DNA of 64,000 nt from positions 82,514 to 146,513 of the forward strand of contig JBAVIP010000070.1 in NCBI GenBank assembly GCA_049687015.1, written 5' to 3'. Below, piece by piece: positions 15,793 through 25,865 of the stretch (position 1 is the stretch's first letter; every line of letters begins with the position of its first letter). Under the pieces are notes generated by a model. The model did not search any database and was not told the DNA's origin. It saw only the letters and a program-made list of their open reading frames with translations. This DNA is from Methylotenera_A sp049687015 (lineage in GTDB: Bacteria; Pseudomonadota; Gammaproteobacteria; Burkholderiales; Methylophilaceae). A program made the translations under genes and the position numbers.

Positions 15793-17025
15793 TTAAAGTA
15801 ATTGATCTAGCTCCAGATTCCGCAATTTAGGCGCTAATTTCGCAGTAATGCCCACTACAGCCAGGGTCATCAATCCGCCAAATACGACAGATGGCACCAA
15901 GCCCAAAATCCTGGCAGCGATACCCGATTCAAACGCGCCTAGTTCATTCGATGAGCCGATAAAAACACCATTGATAGCGGAGACGCGGCCGCGCATGGCA
16001 TCGGGCGTGGCAAGCTGTAAAATGGTATGGCGCAGCACTACAGATACGCCATCAAAAATCCCGGATAAGAACAGTAGCAAACCAGCCATCACAAAACTGT
16101 CGCTTAAGCCAAAGCCGATAATGCAAAGGCCGAAGCCGGCGACCGAATATAAAAGCCAACGGCCGGCATGCAAGTTAATCGGGTGGCGTGCCAGCCATAG
16201 CCCGATGACTATAGCACCGACACCCGGGGCGGCACGCAAGATGCCTAAACCTTCAGGGCCTATTTTGTAAATATCTTGGATGAAAGCAGGCAGCATGGCT
16301 ACCGCGCCGCCAAACAATACGGCAAACATATCGAGTGAAAGCGCGCCAAATATAATCTGGTGGCCGTATACAAAGCGCAAGCCCTCATTGATGCTTTTGA
16401 AAACCGCCGGGCTATCGCCGGCAGCGGGCGGCTCTTTTAACCTGAGTGACAGCATAGCTAGAATTGCACCAAAGCACAGCAGGCAGGCAACCAGGTAAGC
16501 CACGGTTTTACTGGCAAAGCCTACCAGCAAACCACCCAAAATCGGGCCTAACACCAAGCCGATTTGAAACGCCGCAATACTCACACCGGTGGCTTTGGCG
16601 AAACTTTCTCTGGGGACAGCAATGGCAAACAATGTGGTGTAGCTTGGCGAGATAAACGCGCGTGCAATGCCTGTAAACGCTATCGAGCCATAAATCCACA
16701 GAGTTGTGCCATTGCCAATCCAGCCAGTCGAAATGGCAGCTAATATCATGGCGTTAATGAGCAACAGTGTCGCCGCCAGCGTGCCAAAGGCACGGCGTGT
16801 ATAGTGGTGATCTACCGCGTGACCGGCAAACAAAGCCGATGCGAAATAAGGCAGGGCTTCTGCCAAACCGATCAGGCCGAGCGAAAGCGGGTCGCGCGTG
16901 ATTTCATAAATATGCCAACCAACCGTCACCGCCATGATTTGATAAGCCAACACAATTTGAATGCGAAATGCCAGTAGCTTGAGAAAGGCGTGATTATGGA
17001 ATTTAAAGATGTGCATGGTTGACAT
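15793..17025 (-). CDS. MFS transporter (EntS-like/DUF894 type)
   Basis: About 410 residues with twelve predicted spans. It starts FHNHAFLKLLAFRIQIVLAYQIMAVTVGWHIYEITRDPLSLGLIGL and contains VLRHTILQLATPDAMRGRVSAINGVFIGSSNELG, the pattern of the EntS-like exporter branch of the major facilitator family. The start is placed at ATG 17025 (MSTMHIF), since the longer frame relies on a GTG far upstream; ATG 17016 is also possible. Substrate unknown: siderophore, drug or metabolite export. It is convergent with eutC. Confidence 0.82.
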   Translation of the reverse strand: MSTMHIFKFHNHAFLKLLAFRIQIVLAYQIMAVTVGWHIYEITRDPLSLGLIGLAEALPYFASALFAGHAVDHHYTRRAFGTLAATLLLINAMILAAISTGWIGNGTTLWIYGSIAFTGIARAFISPSYTTLFAIAVPRESFAKATGVSIAAFQIGLVLGPILGGLLVGFASKTVAYLVACLLCFGAILAMLSLRLKEPPAAGDSPAVFKSINEGLRFVYGHQIIFGALSLDMFAVLFGGAVAMLPAFIQDIYKIGPEGLGILRAAPGVGAIVIGLWLARHPINLHAGRWLLYSVAGFGLCIIGFGLSDSFVMAGLLLFLSGIFDGVSVVLRHTILQLATPDAMRGRVSAINGVFIGSSNELGAFESGIAARILGLVPSVVFGGLMTLAVVGITAKLAPKLRNLELDQLL

Positions 17026-17234
17026 TATAAAATCAAACGGGGCAAAGAATTCGGCGCGGTTATAGATTAGGCGCACTGACCCTTTAAAAGCTATGGCGTC
17101 TGTATTTCATGATTGATTGGCTGCTCTTGTTAGTAAATGTCAGCTGCGGAGCAACTGAAATTAGAAGTCATGTAGCGACTATCGGCGAAAAACAGACAAA
17201 AGAGATTTATTGCTGCTGCAACCAATTTACTAAA

Positions 17235-19970
17235 TTAAACGGTAGTTTTGCCATAAGTTTGTACTAAGCGCTTGATTTCTGGCACGCAAGAGCCACATTC
17301 TGTACCGCATTTGAGTTTATTTTGTAAGGTAATCAAGTCTGCGCCCATTTCAATGTTTTCTATGATTTCATTTTGCGAAACATCAAGGCAGCTGCATATA
17401 ATCTTACCGCGTCCGTGCTGCCCCGTGGGCGGCGCGCTTAAAGGTGCGAGTGCCCAGCGGCGCAGTTCATCGTTGAATTGACCTGTGGCCATAACGTCTT
17501 TTAACCAATCAGCGGCTAACGTTTCACCTTTCAAGCGCACACCGGTTACTTCTGGTTTGCCATTAGTGGGGTTATTTTCTACCAGAATACGTTTGCTAAT
17601 GCCACGTTTAGCATCATTGTAATTGAGTAATGGCATGTCATCTGTCATATTCAGCATTTCATCCAGCTGGTTGATTAAATCAACTCCGGGTGGGATTTCA
17701 TGCGCGGTACGTAAAATCAGCATGCCAATGTGCTGGGCTGTCTCTCTGCCAAATAATCCACAGCTGGCATAGGTAAATTGCTTCATCAAGGTGCGCACCT
17801 GCTCAAGTTGTGCAAGGTTTTTACAACTGCGCATCACAGTCATTTGCCATGGCAGCTCCAGCTTTTCTAGCTTAACTGCCGTGTGTTTTAACTCAGGTTG
17901 TTTAGAGGTTTTATCAAACGCTGGCGGCATCAGCGCATTCACACCCAAGCCATGCATGAATCGGCTGCCCCAGTGCATGGCAATAAAGGTTTGCGCTGGT
18001 TTAACCTCGTCGCTCAATTGTGCTGGCAGGATCAAGCTGCCACGTTTGTTGCTTACCTTTACAATATCCCCATTTTTAAGGTTACGGCGCATCATGTCGT
18101 CAGCGCTGATATAGATGACAGGCTCTTCTGCGTGGTTGAATAGTTGCGCCGCTGTACCGGTACGGCTCATGCCATGCCACTGGTCGCGCAGGCGGCCCGT
18201 GAGTAAATGCAGCGGGTGTCGCGCATCGGTTTTATCGGCCGTGCCTTTGTAAGTAGCGTTGGTAAATTGTGCCTTGCCATCTGGCTTTTGAAATAAACCA
18301 TCTGTATACAAGCGAGCTTTACCAGTAGTACTACCCGCCACAAACGGCCATTGTTGCGGACCTTTTTCACTGAGTAAACCGTAGCTTAAGCCGGTAATAT
18401 CCAAATCGCGGCCACGTGTGGTTTCGCGGTGTTCGTTGAAGATTTGTTCAGTGGTTTCGTAAGGGAATAATTGAGTGTTTTTTGCTAAACGTTTTTCTAA
18501 GCGCTGTGCAAAATTCACCATAATCGCCCAATCATGGCGAGCCTCAGCAGGCGGCGGCACGGCAGGGCTGACACGCGTAATGCGCCGCTCAGAGTTTGTC
18601 ACTGTACCTTCTTTTTCACCCCACGTGCTTGCAGGTAGTAATACATCGGCATATTGGCAAGTGTCGGTGTTGCTGAACGCCTCTTGTACCACCACAAGTT
18701 CAGCATTATTCAGCGCTTCCAGCACATTATTCAAGTCCGGCATAGATTGCGCGGGGTTAGTACAGGCAATCCAGATGGCTTTTATTTCGCCATTTTTAAC
18801 CGCATCAAACATTTCAATAGCGGTTTTACCTGGCGTTTCTGGCACATTTTTGATGCCCCAAAGTTTGGCCACTTCTGCGCGGTGTTCGGCATTATTCAAA
18901 TCACGGTGAGCAGATAACAAGTTGGCCATACCGCCCACTTCGCGTCCGCCCATGGCGTTAGGCTGGCCTGTGAGCGAGAACGGCCCCGCGCCTGGTTTGC
19001 CGATTTGACCTGTAGCGAGGTGTAAGTTAATCAGGGCGGCATTTTTATCCGTGCCGTGGATGGATTGATTCAACCCCTGACAATACATGGATAGGCTTGG
19101 GCCTTTGCCGAACCACTTGGCGGCAGTGATGATGTCCACTTCTTTGATGCCACAAATATCCGCTACCATTTTCGGCGTGTACTCGCGCAGAGTTTCTTTT
19201 AACTCAGCAAAACCGTTGGTATGGACATCGATGTAAGCCATGTCCAGCAAGCCTTCCCACAGCATCACATGGAGCATGCCGTTAAAGAGCGCAACGTCGG
19301 TGCCGGGTAAAATAGCGAGGTGCAGATCAGCTGCCTGCGCGGTATCGGTTTTACGTGGATCAACCACGATAATTTTCAAGTTGGGATTTTTAGTCTTGGC
19401 ATCTTCGATGCGTCGGAAAATAATTGGGTGCGCAAAAGCAGTATTGCTGCCCGCAATAAACAAACATTCGGTATGGTCTATATCTTCATAACAAGCTGGA
19501 GGTGCATCTGCCCCCAGAGTGGCTTTGTAACCGGTTACTGCGGAACTCATGCATAGTCTGGAATTGGTATCGACATTATTGGTGCCAATCAAGCCTTTTG
19601 CCAGCTTGTTAAAGACATAATAATCTTCGGTAAGTAATTGACCTGAAATATAAAATGCAACGGAATCCGGCCCGTGTTTTTCAATGGTTTGTGCAAACTT
19701 TTCTGTCAAATAATCTAGTGACTCATCCCACGAAACGCGTTTGTGCGAAGCCTCGCGTGTTAAGCGCATTTCCGGGTAAAGCAGCCGATTATCCAGTTTG
19801 GCCGTAAGGTGCAGTGTTGCGCCCTTGGTGCACAAACGCCCGAAGTTGGCGGGGTGATCCGGGTCGCCTTTTACGTGGATAATTTTGTCGTTTTGCGACT
19901 CGATAATTACGCCACAGCCTACGCCGCAGTAACAACAAGTGGATTTTGTTTCTTTAATCAAAGTGTTCAA
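17235..19970 (-). CDS. nasA: Assimilatory nitrate reductase catalytic subunit
   Basis: The 911-residue product carries a [4Fe-4S] motif at the N-terminus (CCYCGVGCG with the fourth Cys in GRLCTKG), a molybdopterin oxidoreductase body (DSVAFYISGQLLTEDYYVFNKLAKG, NTNSRLCMSSAV, GRLRDQWHGMSRTG) and a C-terminal BFD-like [2Fe-2S] domain (ICSCLDVSQNEI, CGTECGSCVPEI). It reduces nitrate to nitrite in the cytosol. It is the last gene of the nirB unit, 11 bases after nirD. The most likely start is a TTG (MNTLIKETKS), because no ATG lies before the Fe-S motif; that is unusual and the ribosome binding site is weak. Confidence 0.93.
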   Translation of the reverse strand: MNTLIKETKSTCCYCGVGCGVIIESQNDKIIHVKGDPDHPANFGRLCTKGATLHLTAKLDNRLLYPEMRLTREASHKRVSWDESLDYLTEKFAQTIEKHGPDSVAFYISGQLLTEDYYVFNKLAKGLIGTNNVDTNSRLCMSSAVTGYKATLGADAPPACYEDIDHTECLFIAGSNTAFAHPIIFRRIEDAKTKNPNLKIIVVDPRKTDTAQAADLHLAILPGTDVALFNGMLHVMLWEGLLDMAYIDVHTNGFAELKETLREYTPKMVADICGIKEVDIITAAKWFGKGPSLSMYCQGLNQSIHGTDKNAALINLHLATGQIGKPGAGPFSLTGQPNAMGGREVGGMANLLSAHRDLNNAEHRAEVAKLWGIKNVPETPGKTAIEMFDAVKNGEIKAIWIACTNPAQSMPDLNNVLEALNNAELVVVQEAFSNTDTCQYADVLLPASTWGEKEGTVTNSERRITRVSPAVPPPAEARHDWAIMVNFAQRLEKRLAKNTQLFPYETTEQIFNEHRETTRGRDLDITGLSYGLLSEKGPQQWPFVAGSTTGKARLYTDGLFQKPDGKAQFTNATYKGTADKTDARHPLHLLTGRLRDQWHGMSRTGTAAQLFNHAEEPVIYISADDMMRRNLKNGDIVKVSNKRGSLILPAQLSDEVKPAQTFIAMHWGSRFMHGLGVNALMPPAFDKTSKQPELKHTAVKLEKLELPWQMTVMRSCKNLAQLEQVRTLMKQFTYASCGLFGRETAQHIGMLILRTAHEIPPGVDLINQLDEMLNMTDDMPLLNYNDAKRGISKRILVENNPTNGKPEVTGVRLKGETLAADWLKDVMATGQFNDELRRWALAPLSAPPTGQHGRGKIICSCLDVSQNEIIENIEMGADLITLQNKLKCGTECGSCVPEIKRLVQTYGKTTV

Positions 19971-19981
19971 TCTTAAAGCGC

Positions 19982-20296
19982 TTAATCTTTGATCTCTAAA
20001 TAAACCAAGCCATCTTCAACCTTGGTGTTAAAACAAGCAGTTTCACCGACATCTGGCTCTTCAGCTTTGCCATCCACCAGACTAATTTTCCAGGAATGTA
20101 ATGGGCAGGCCACTTTATCACCATACACAATGCCTTGCGACAAAGGCCCGCCTTTGTGTGGGCATGTATTGTTAATGGCAAAAATACGGTCATCTTCCGT
20201 GCGGAATACGCCAATATCCATCGTCTTGGTACGCACAACGCGCGCACCCAGTTTAGGAATGTCTTCTAGCGGCGCTATTTTTACCCAGTTACTCAT
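19982..20296 (-). CDS. nirD: Nitrite reductase small subunit, Rieske type
   Basis: The 104-residue product has a complete Rieske centre: CPHKGG and CPLHSW supply two Cys and two His, which the short NirD of some enterobacteria lacks. It is the small subunit of NAD(P)H-dependent assimilatory nitrite reductase with NirB. It is separated from nirB by narK and a kinase gene, which is an unusual order, and is followed by nasA after 11 bases. Confidence 0.92.
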   Translation of the reverse strand: MSNWVKIAPLEDIPKLGARVVRTKTMDIGVFRTEDDRIFAINNTCPHKGGPLSQGIVYGDKVACPLHSWKISLVDGKAEEPDVGETACFNTKVEDGLVYLEIKD

Positions 20297-20325
20297 ATAT
20301 TTTCAACCTTACGAAACAATAGTTT

Positions 20326-22020
20326 TTATGAAACCATTAGCAAATAAATTAACAACAAATTTAACACGAACGAAAAAATGGCGATCCATTGCCATTTAAC
20401 CAGCCTTGCGCGCGCAATTAAGGGCGTGCGTGCGGGTGCTAAAATAGGCTTTAGCTCGCCTACCTCCAACGCATGCAGCATTTCTTCTGCTGTTTCAAAT
20501 CTTAACTTTGGATCACGTGCAACTGCCTTAAGTACGATATTTTCCAGCCAGTAGGGAATGTCCGGGCGGTAGCGCGTCAGTGGCGTTGGTTCACCAAACT
20601 TGGGATGCTGGAACGGCTCAATTTCGCCATACGGATATTTTCGCGTCAACAGATGGTAGAGTGTCACGCCTGCTGCATAGATGTCGGTTTGTGAGTTTGC
20701 AGGTTCTCCGTCAAACAATTCTGGGGCCATAAAACTCGGGGTGCCCGGGTTTTGTGTCGCGCTAATGATTTCAGCGCCTGTACTGAGCGCAACGCCAAGA
20801 TCCAGAATGCGCAGACGCTGGTCGCTGGCCTGGTGGATATTGGCAGGCTTGATGTCGCGATGAATAATGCTTAGCCGGTGTAGCGCACCAATGCCGCGCA
20901 TCATGTCGATACCAATTTTTGCGACGCCGGCAGCGGTAAAGTAATGCCCGCTATCAAGCCGCTGTTGCAAAGTTGCACCCTCGTGCCAACTCATGACGAA
21001 ATAAAGCTTGCTGCGCTTTTCCATCGAAAGTGGCAGCACTTGCGGCACGTACTGCGATACCACGCGCTTACCCAGCCATTCTTCGTTGAGCAAGCCGCTG
21101 CTGCTTTCTGCATCATTCGCCAGCAATGGCTGCAGGGTTTTTAGCACAAAAAGCTGTTTGGTGTCCGTTTTGCGTACTTTGTAAAGCAGACTGGCGCGTG
21201 ATTCATGCAGCAGCTCAACCACTTCAAAATCATCAATCAATTCGCCAGCGCCGAGTTTTGGCGGCAGCGCGAGATGCTTGCCCCCTGCGATGCGCTCTGC
21301 CAGCGTATCTGCGCCAAGCGCATTAATTTTAATCACCACAGCGGTGGAGTTATCCGCGCTTTGCTGATAGAGCGCGGTTTGGGTCAGATGCTCTGCAACC
21401 ATCTTGACGCTATTAAATTTTAATAGACTTTCGTGGATGGCTTTATCGCCCAGAGTTTCCCATACGCCATCGCTTAGCAGCGTAAATACATCGCCGGCTT
21501 GCAGTGCGCCTTCGGCAAAATCAATCGCCAGATGCGCATCCAAACCGACGGCGCGCTTGAGTACATGGCGCATATCAGGCCTGTCCCACACATGGTCCGT
21601 CGTGAGTTGCTTTAACGTGCCGTCGCGCAGCAGATAAATGCGCGTATCGCCGACATGCGCCAAATAGTAGCGTTGCCCACGTATTATCAGCAAAGAAAGC
21701 GTGGTCGCCATTCCAGCCATGTCACGGTTGGCATTGGCCTGCGAAATCAGCCAGCGGTTCGCTGCGGTGATGACTTTTTCCAGCGCTGTGGGCGGCTCCC
21801 AAGTATCAGGTGTGGCGTAATAATCGGTAGAAACCGTGCGCACTGTCATTTCGGAAGCCTCACCGCCGCCTGCATTGCCGCTCACGCCATCGGCTACGGC
21901 AATGAGCGCGCCTTTGATGCTTAATTGCTCGTTGCTGGGCGTGACTACGCCAACATAATCTTCGTTACGCGTTCGCGGCCCGGTCAGGCTGGATTGACCA
22001 ATTTCAAATTGAAGCGACAT
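20326..22020 (-). CDS. Bifunctional PP2C phosphatase / Ser-Thr protein kinase
   Basis: The 564-residue product has an N-terminal PP2C-like phosphatase (RTRNEDYVGVV, VADGVSGNAGGGEAS, AHVGDTRIYLLRDG, LLSDGVWETLGD; about residues 10-235) and a C-terminal Hanks-type kinase (about 265-530) with HRDIKPANI, a DLGV in place of DFG, and TPSFMAPE. A single membrane span near residues 545-562 ends the protein. It lies inside the nitrate operon between narK and nirD (gaps of 9 and 29 bases), so it probably adjusts transport or reductase activity by reversible phosphorylation; the substrate is unknown. The same gene is known from other proteobacterial nitrate clusters, from memory. Confidence 0.9.
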   Translation of the reverse strand: MSLQFEIGQSSLTGPRTRNEDYVGVVTPSNEQLSIKGALIAVADGVSGNAGGGEASEMTVRTVSTDYYATPDTWEPPTALEKVITAANRWLISQANANRDMAGMATTLSLLIIRGQRYYLAHVGDTRIYLLRDGTLKQLTTDHVWDRPDMRHVLKRAVGLDAHLAIDFAEGALQAGDVFTLLSDGVWETLGDKAIHESLLKFNSVKMVAEHLTQTALYQQSADNSTAVVIKINALGADTLAERIAGGKHLALPPKLGAGELIDDFEVVELLHESRASLLYKVRKTDTKQLFVLKTLQPLLANDAESSSGLLNEEWLGKRVVSQYVPQVLPLSMEKRSKLYFVMSWHEGATLQQRLDSGHYFTAAGVAKIGIDMMRGIGALHRLSIIHRDIKPANIHQASDQRLRILDLGVALSTGAEIISATQNPGTPSFMAPELFDGEPANSQTDIYAAGVTLYHLLTRKYPYGEIEPFQHPKFGEPTPLTRYRPDIPYWLENIVLKAVARDPKLRFETAEEMLHALEVGELKPILAPARTPLIARARLVKWQWIAIFSFVLNLLLIYLLMVS

Positions 22021-22029
22021 TGCGCTAGT

Positions 22030-23241
22030 TTACACCTTCGCAGAGGTGGCCGCTGCACTACCCCAGGTCGTTCTCCAACGTGTTTTTACGCCGCTTAAGC
22101 CAATAATGGCCAACACAGCAAGCCCTGCAAAAATCATCAAACCAGCCTGGTAGCTGCCTGTGGTTTGCTTAAAGTAGCCCAAGCTTGCAGCCAAATAGAA
22201 GCCGCCTATACCGCCTGCCATACCGACCAACCCCGTCATCACGCCGATTTCCTTGCGGAAGCGCTGCGGTACTAGCTGAAATACCGCGCCGTTACCCATA
22301 CCCAATACCGCCATCACTGGGATAATAATCGCTAATGCCAGTTGGTAGGTAGGTTGGCCGAAGCTCATGACAAATAGCAATATCGCTGCCATGATATACA
22401 TGGTAAGCAGAGTGCGGATGCCGCCAATACGGTCTGCAATCATGCCGCCAACCGGGCGTACAAGCGAGCCCGCAAATACGGCTGCGGCGGTGCAATAACC
22501 CGCTACCACAGGGCCCAGATGGTATAAATCGTTAAAGTAAATAGTGAGTGATGACGCCAAACCGACAAAGCCGCCAAAGGTCACGCTATAAAAAAACATA
22601 AACCACCATGCGTCTTTGTCTTTTAGAATAGCCAGATATTGGCTTAAGGATTTGGCTGGAGGCGCGTCCGGGCTATCTTTTGCAAAAATAAGGTAAACCA
22701 GCATGGCAATGCCGAGCGGAATTAACGCCAAGCCAAACACATTGTTCCAGCCATAGGCCACGGCCAGGCCGGGAGCAAATAACGCCGCGAATACTGTGCC
22801 TGAGTTGCCTGCACCTGCAATGCCTAAAGCTGTGCCCTGATGCTCTGGCGGATACCAGCGGCTTGCCAGCGGCAGCGCCACAGCAAATGCTGCGCCGGCA
22901 AACCCCAGGCCTATGCCTAGCATTAAAGATTGTTGAAAGGTTTGAATGCCGTGCAACCAGGCGACGAGCAGGCTTAACATAACAATCACCTGACCGATTA
23001 AACCCGCCATTTTGGGCTTGATTTGATCCACCAGCACACCCATGACAATACGCAATAACGCGCCCGCTAAAACTGGCGTTGCTACCATTAAACCTTTTTG
23101 TGCCGGCGTGAGTTGTAAATCTGTCGCCATTTGAACGGCCAGAGGGCCAAGCAGCACCCACACCATAAAACTTAAATCAAAATACAAAAATGCTGAAAAT
23201 AAGGTGGGTTTGTGCCCGGCTTGCCAAAAACTACTTTTCAT
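22030..23241 (-). CDS. narK: Nitrate/nitrite MFS transporter
   Basis: The 403-residue product has twelve predicted spans and the NarK/NasA nitrate signature region GFAGAAFAVALPLASRWYPPEHQGTALGIAGAGNSGTV, plus a second one at GMGNGAVFQLVPQRFRKEIGVMTGLVGMAGGIGG. It moves nitrate in or nitrite out across the inner membrane. It gives the cell a second nitrate uptake route beside the NrtABD ABC system. It lies 32 bases after nirB and 9 before the kinase gene. Confidence 0.92.
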   Translation of the reverse strand: MKSSFWQAGHKPTLFSAFLYFDLSFMVWVLLGPLAVQMATDLQLTPAQKGLMVATPVLAGALLRIVMGVLVDQIKPKMAGLIGQVIVMLSLLVAWLHGIQTFQQSLMLGIGLGFAGAAFAVALPLASRWYPPEHQGTALGIAGAGNSGTVFAALFAPGLAVAYGWNNVFGLALIPLGIAMLVYLIFAKDSPDAPPAKSLSQYLAILKDKDAWWFMFFYSVTFGGFVGLASSLTIYFNDLYHLGPVVAGYCTAAAVFAGSLVRPVGGMIADRIGGIRTLLTMYIMAAILLFVMSFGQPTYQLALAIIIPVMAVLGMGNGAVFQLVPQRFRKEIGVMTGLVGMAGGIGGFYLAASLGYFKQTTGSYQAGLMIFAGLAVLAIIGLSGVKTRWRTTWGSAAATSAKV

Positions 23242-23273
23242 ACGGTTTTTCCTAATGTTTAAATGAGGTATTC

Positions 23274-25715
23274 TTAAATGGTGATAGTTTCAAACTCTTT
23301 GTGCTGTTCACGTTTTTCTACACGTTCCGCCCATGGGTCAACCGCGCCCTGCAAGGCATACAGCAAACGCTCGTAAGCAGCTTTGCGGCCTTCGGAATCC
23401 TCTAGCACACGTTGTTTTACGTACTCTAAACCTACGCGTTCAATCCAGTGTACGGTGCGGTCTAAGTAGCGCGCTTCTTCACGGTAGATTTGAATGAATG
23501 CGCCCGAGTATTCCAGCACTTCATCATGTGTTTTGACTTTGCACAGGAACTGCGCAACTTCGGTTTTAATACCGCCGTTGCCGCCTACGTAGATTTCCCA
23601 GCCTGAATCCACACCGATAATGCCGACATCTTTAATGCCCGATTCGGCGCAGTTACGTGGGCAACCTGAGACGGCGAACTTGACCTTATGCGGTGCCCAC
23701 ATGTGATCGAAGGCTTTTTCAATGTCTATGCCCATTTGGGTGGAGTTTTGAGTGCCAAAGCGGCAAAATTCAGAGCCGACACAGGTTTTGACGGTACGGA
23801 TACCTTTGGCGTAAGCATAGCCTGATGGCATGTCGAGGTCTTTCCACATACCGACTAAATCTTCTTTTTTCACGCCTAGCAAGTCGATACGTTGGCCGCC
23901 AGTGACCTTCACCATCGGCACGGCATATTTATCAGCAACATCCGCAATTTTGCGTAACTGGTCTGGCGAAGTCACGCCGCCATACATGCGTGGAATCACA
24001 GAATACGTGCCATCTTTTTGAATATTGGCGTGAACACGCTCGTTAATAAAACGTGATTGCGGATCATCCACCGCCTCGTGCGGCCAGGTGGAAAGCAGAT
24101 AGTAGTTAAGCGCTGGCCTGCAAGTCGCACAGCCATTAGGCGTGCGCCAGCCTATGCCTTTCATGGCATCCGGAATATTCAGGTATTTATGTTTGCGGAT
24201 TTCTGCACGCACTTCTTCATGGTTTTTCTCTGTACAGCCACACACCGCTTTGCTGGTGGATGGCGGCGCATAACCGCCGCCCAGGGTGGATGCCAGAATC
24301 TGCTCAACCAAGCCTACGCATGAACCGCAGCTTGAGCCCGCTTTGGTTTGCTTTTTCACGTCATCAATGGTGAATAAGCCATGATCTTGAATGGCTTTTA
24401 CAATGGTGCCTTTGCACACGCCGTTACAGCCGCACACTTCCATTTCGTTGGTCATGGCGGCGGCCTTGTCTTGGCCTTGGTGACCGGTATTACCTAAAGA
24501 ATCCTGACCGAACATCAAGTGGTCGCGAATCTCATGAATCGCCTTGCCATCTCTAAGCATTTGAAAATACCACGAGCCGTCCGCGGTATCCCCATAAAGA
24601 ACGCCACCAATGATTTTATCATTTTTGATGACGAGTTTTTTGTATATCCCGCCAACTGCGTCGTGCAAAACAATTTCTTCGCGCCCATCCTCAGCGTCTT
24701 CATCGCTTCTGAAATCACCGGCACTGAATAAATCGATGCCTGTGACTTTCAATTTGGTGGAAGTCACTGAGCCTTTATATAAGCCAATACCAAAATTCGC
24801 CAAATGCGTTGCGCACACCTTGGCCATTTCGAATAAGGGTGCGACCAAGCCGTAAGAAATGCCGCGGTGTGCGACACATTCGCCCACTGCGTAAATACGC
24901 GGGTCGTAGGTTTGCATGGTGTCGTTCACCACAATGCCTCTGTTGCAGTAGATGCCTGCGGATTCGGCTAGCGCAAAGTTCGGGCGGATACCCACCGCCA
25001 TTACCACCAAATCAGCGGCAATTTCCTGGCCATCGCTAAAACGTACCGCTTTAACGCGGCCACTGCTATTGCCAATCAGCTGTTCGGTATTTTTTTGCAA
25101 AAGAAAATTAAGGCCTTTAGCTTCCAGATTTTTTTGCAGCATTTTGCCAGCGGTTTTATCGAGTTGCCTTTCTAGCAGCCACTCATTCTTATGTACCACA
25201 GCCACTTCCATGCCCTGTATTTTCAGGCCATTTGCAGCTTCCAGACCTAACAGGCCGCCGCCGATCACTACCGCATGCTTGTGCTTTTTGGCCGCCTCTA
25301 TCATGTCATTGGTATCTTTAATGTCCCGATAACCAATGACGCCCTCCAGGTCTTTGCCTGGAATGGGTAGCATGAATGGTTTTGATCCCGTTGCAAGCAA
25401 TAAGCGGTCATACTCTGCACTGGTACCGTCTTCGGCATAGACTACGCGGTTCTTGCGGTCAATTTTGTTGATGCGCGCGCTGGTGTAAAGTGTGATGTTG
25501 TTTTCTGCATACCATTCGCGGGTATTCAGAATAATATCTTTTATGGTTTGTTCATTGGCCAGCACTGGCGAGAGCATGATGCGGTTGTAATTGGGATAGG
25601 GCTCATCACCAAATACGGTAATATCATAAATGTCCGGCGCGATTTTCAGCAATTCTTCCACCACGCGCATACCGGCCATGCCATTACCAACAACCACTAA
25701 TTTCATTTTTTGCAT
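23274..25715 (-). CDS. nirB: Assimilatory nitrite reductase large subunit
   Basis: The 813-residue product starts with MQKMKLVVVGNGMAGMRVVEE, an FAD-binding NAD(P)H:oxidoreductase half, followed by a BFD-like [2Fe-2S] domain (VCGCNGVCKG, GSSCGSCVGL), a second Cys cluster (AVCGCTEKNHEE, NGCATCRPALNYYL), and the sirohaem/[4Fe-4S] nitrite reductase half with TCVGSEFCRFG and SGCPRNCAESGIKDVGIIG. It reduces nitrite to ammonium with NirD. The upstream in-frame extension depends on a TTG and is not used. It is the first gene of the unit, 31 bases after a predicted sigma-54 transcription start. Confidence 0.95.
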   Translation of the reverse strand: MQKMKLVVVGNGMAGMRVVEELLKIAPDIYDITVFGDEPYPNYNRIMLSPVLANEQTIKDIILNTREWYAENNITLYTSARINKIDRKNRVVYAEDGTSAEYDRLLLATGSKPFMLPIPGKDLEGVIGYRDIKDTNDMIEAAKKHKHAVVIGGGLLGLEAANGLKIQGMEVAVVHKNEWLLERQLDKTAGKMLQKNLEAKGLNFLLQKNTEQLIGNSSGRVKAVRFSDGQEIAADLVVMAVGIRPNFALAESAGIYCNRGIVVNDTMQTYDPRIYAVGECVAHRGISYGLVAPLFEMAKVCATHLANFGIGLYKGSVTSTKLKVTGIDLFSAGDFRSDEDAEDGREEIVLHDAVGGIYKKLVIKNDKIIGGVLYGDTADGSWYFQMLRDGKAIHEIRDHLMFGQDSLGNTGHQGQDKAAAMTNEMEVCGCNGVCKGTIVKAIQDHGLFTIDDVKKQTKAGSSCGSCVGLVEQILASTLGGGYAPPSTSKAVCGCTEKNHEEVRAEIRKHKYLNIPDAMKGIGWRTPNGCATCRPALNYYLLSTWPHEAVDDPQSRFINERVHANIQKDGTYSVIPRMYGGVTSPDQLRKIADVADKYAVPMVKVTGGQRIDLLGVKKEDLVGMWKDLDMPSGYAYAKGIRTVKTCVGSEFCRFGTQNSTQMGIDIEKAFDHMWAPHKVKFAVSGCPRNCAESGIKDVGIIGVDSGWEIYVGGNGGIKTEVAQFLCKVKTHDEVLEYSGAFIQIYREEARYLDRTVHWIERVGLEYVKQRVLEDSEGRKAAYERLLYALQGAVDPWAERVEKREQHKEFETITI

Positions 25716-25756
25716 AATTTTTACTTGAGCCCGACAATACAATCTACATAGCTATG

Positions 25757-25772
25757 GCAATTAGTATGCCAA
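25757..25772 (-). promoter_or_regulatory. Sigma-54 promoter of nirB
   Basis: On the minus strand TTGGCATACTAATTGC has the invariant GG (25770-25769) and GC (25758-25757) exactly ten bases apart. Transcription would start about 12 bases downstream, near 25746, giving a leader of about 30 bases before the nirB ATG. Confidence 0.72.
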
Positions 25773-25776
25773 CATA

Positions 25777-25798
25777 TATTTGTATTTAAATACAAATA
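25777..25798. promoter_or_regulatory. 22-bp perfect palindrome upstream of the nirB promoter
   Basis: A perfect 22-base palindrome (half-site TATTTGTATTT then its complement) lies immediately upstream of the -24 element. It may bind a dimeric regulator or be an AT-rich bend that helps the NtrC loop, for example an IHF-like role. Neither is proven. Confidence 0.45.
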
Positions 25799-25865
25799 GT
25801 TAACTACAATATGGCTGTTGCTGCCAGGCAAAGGTGCGCACTATAAGTGCAACGCACCGCTGGCG

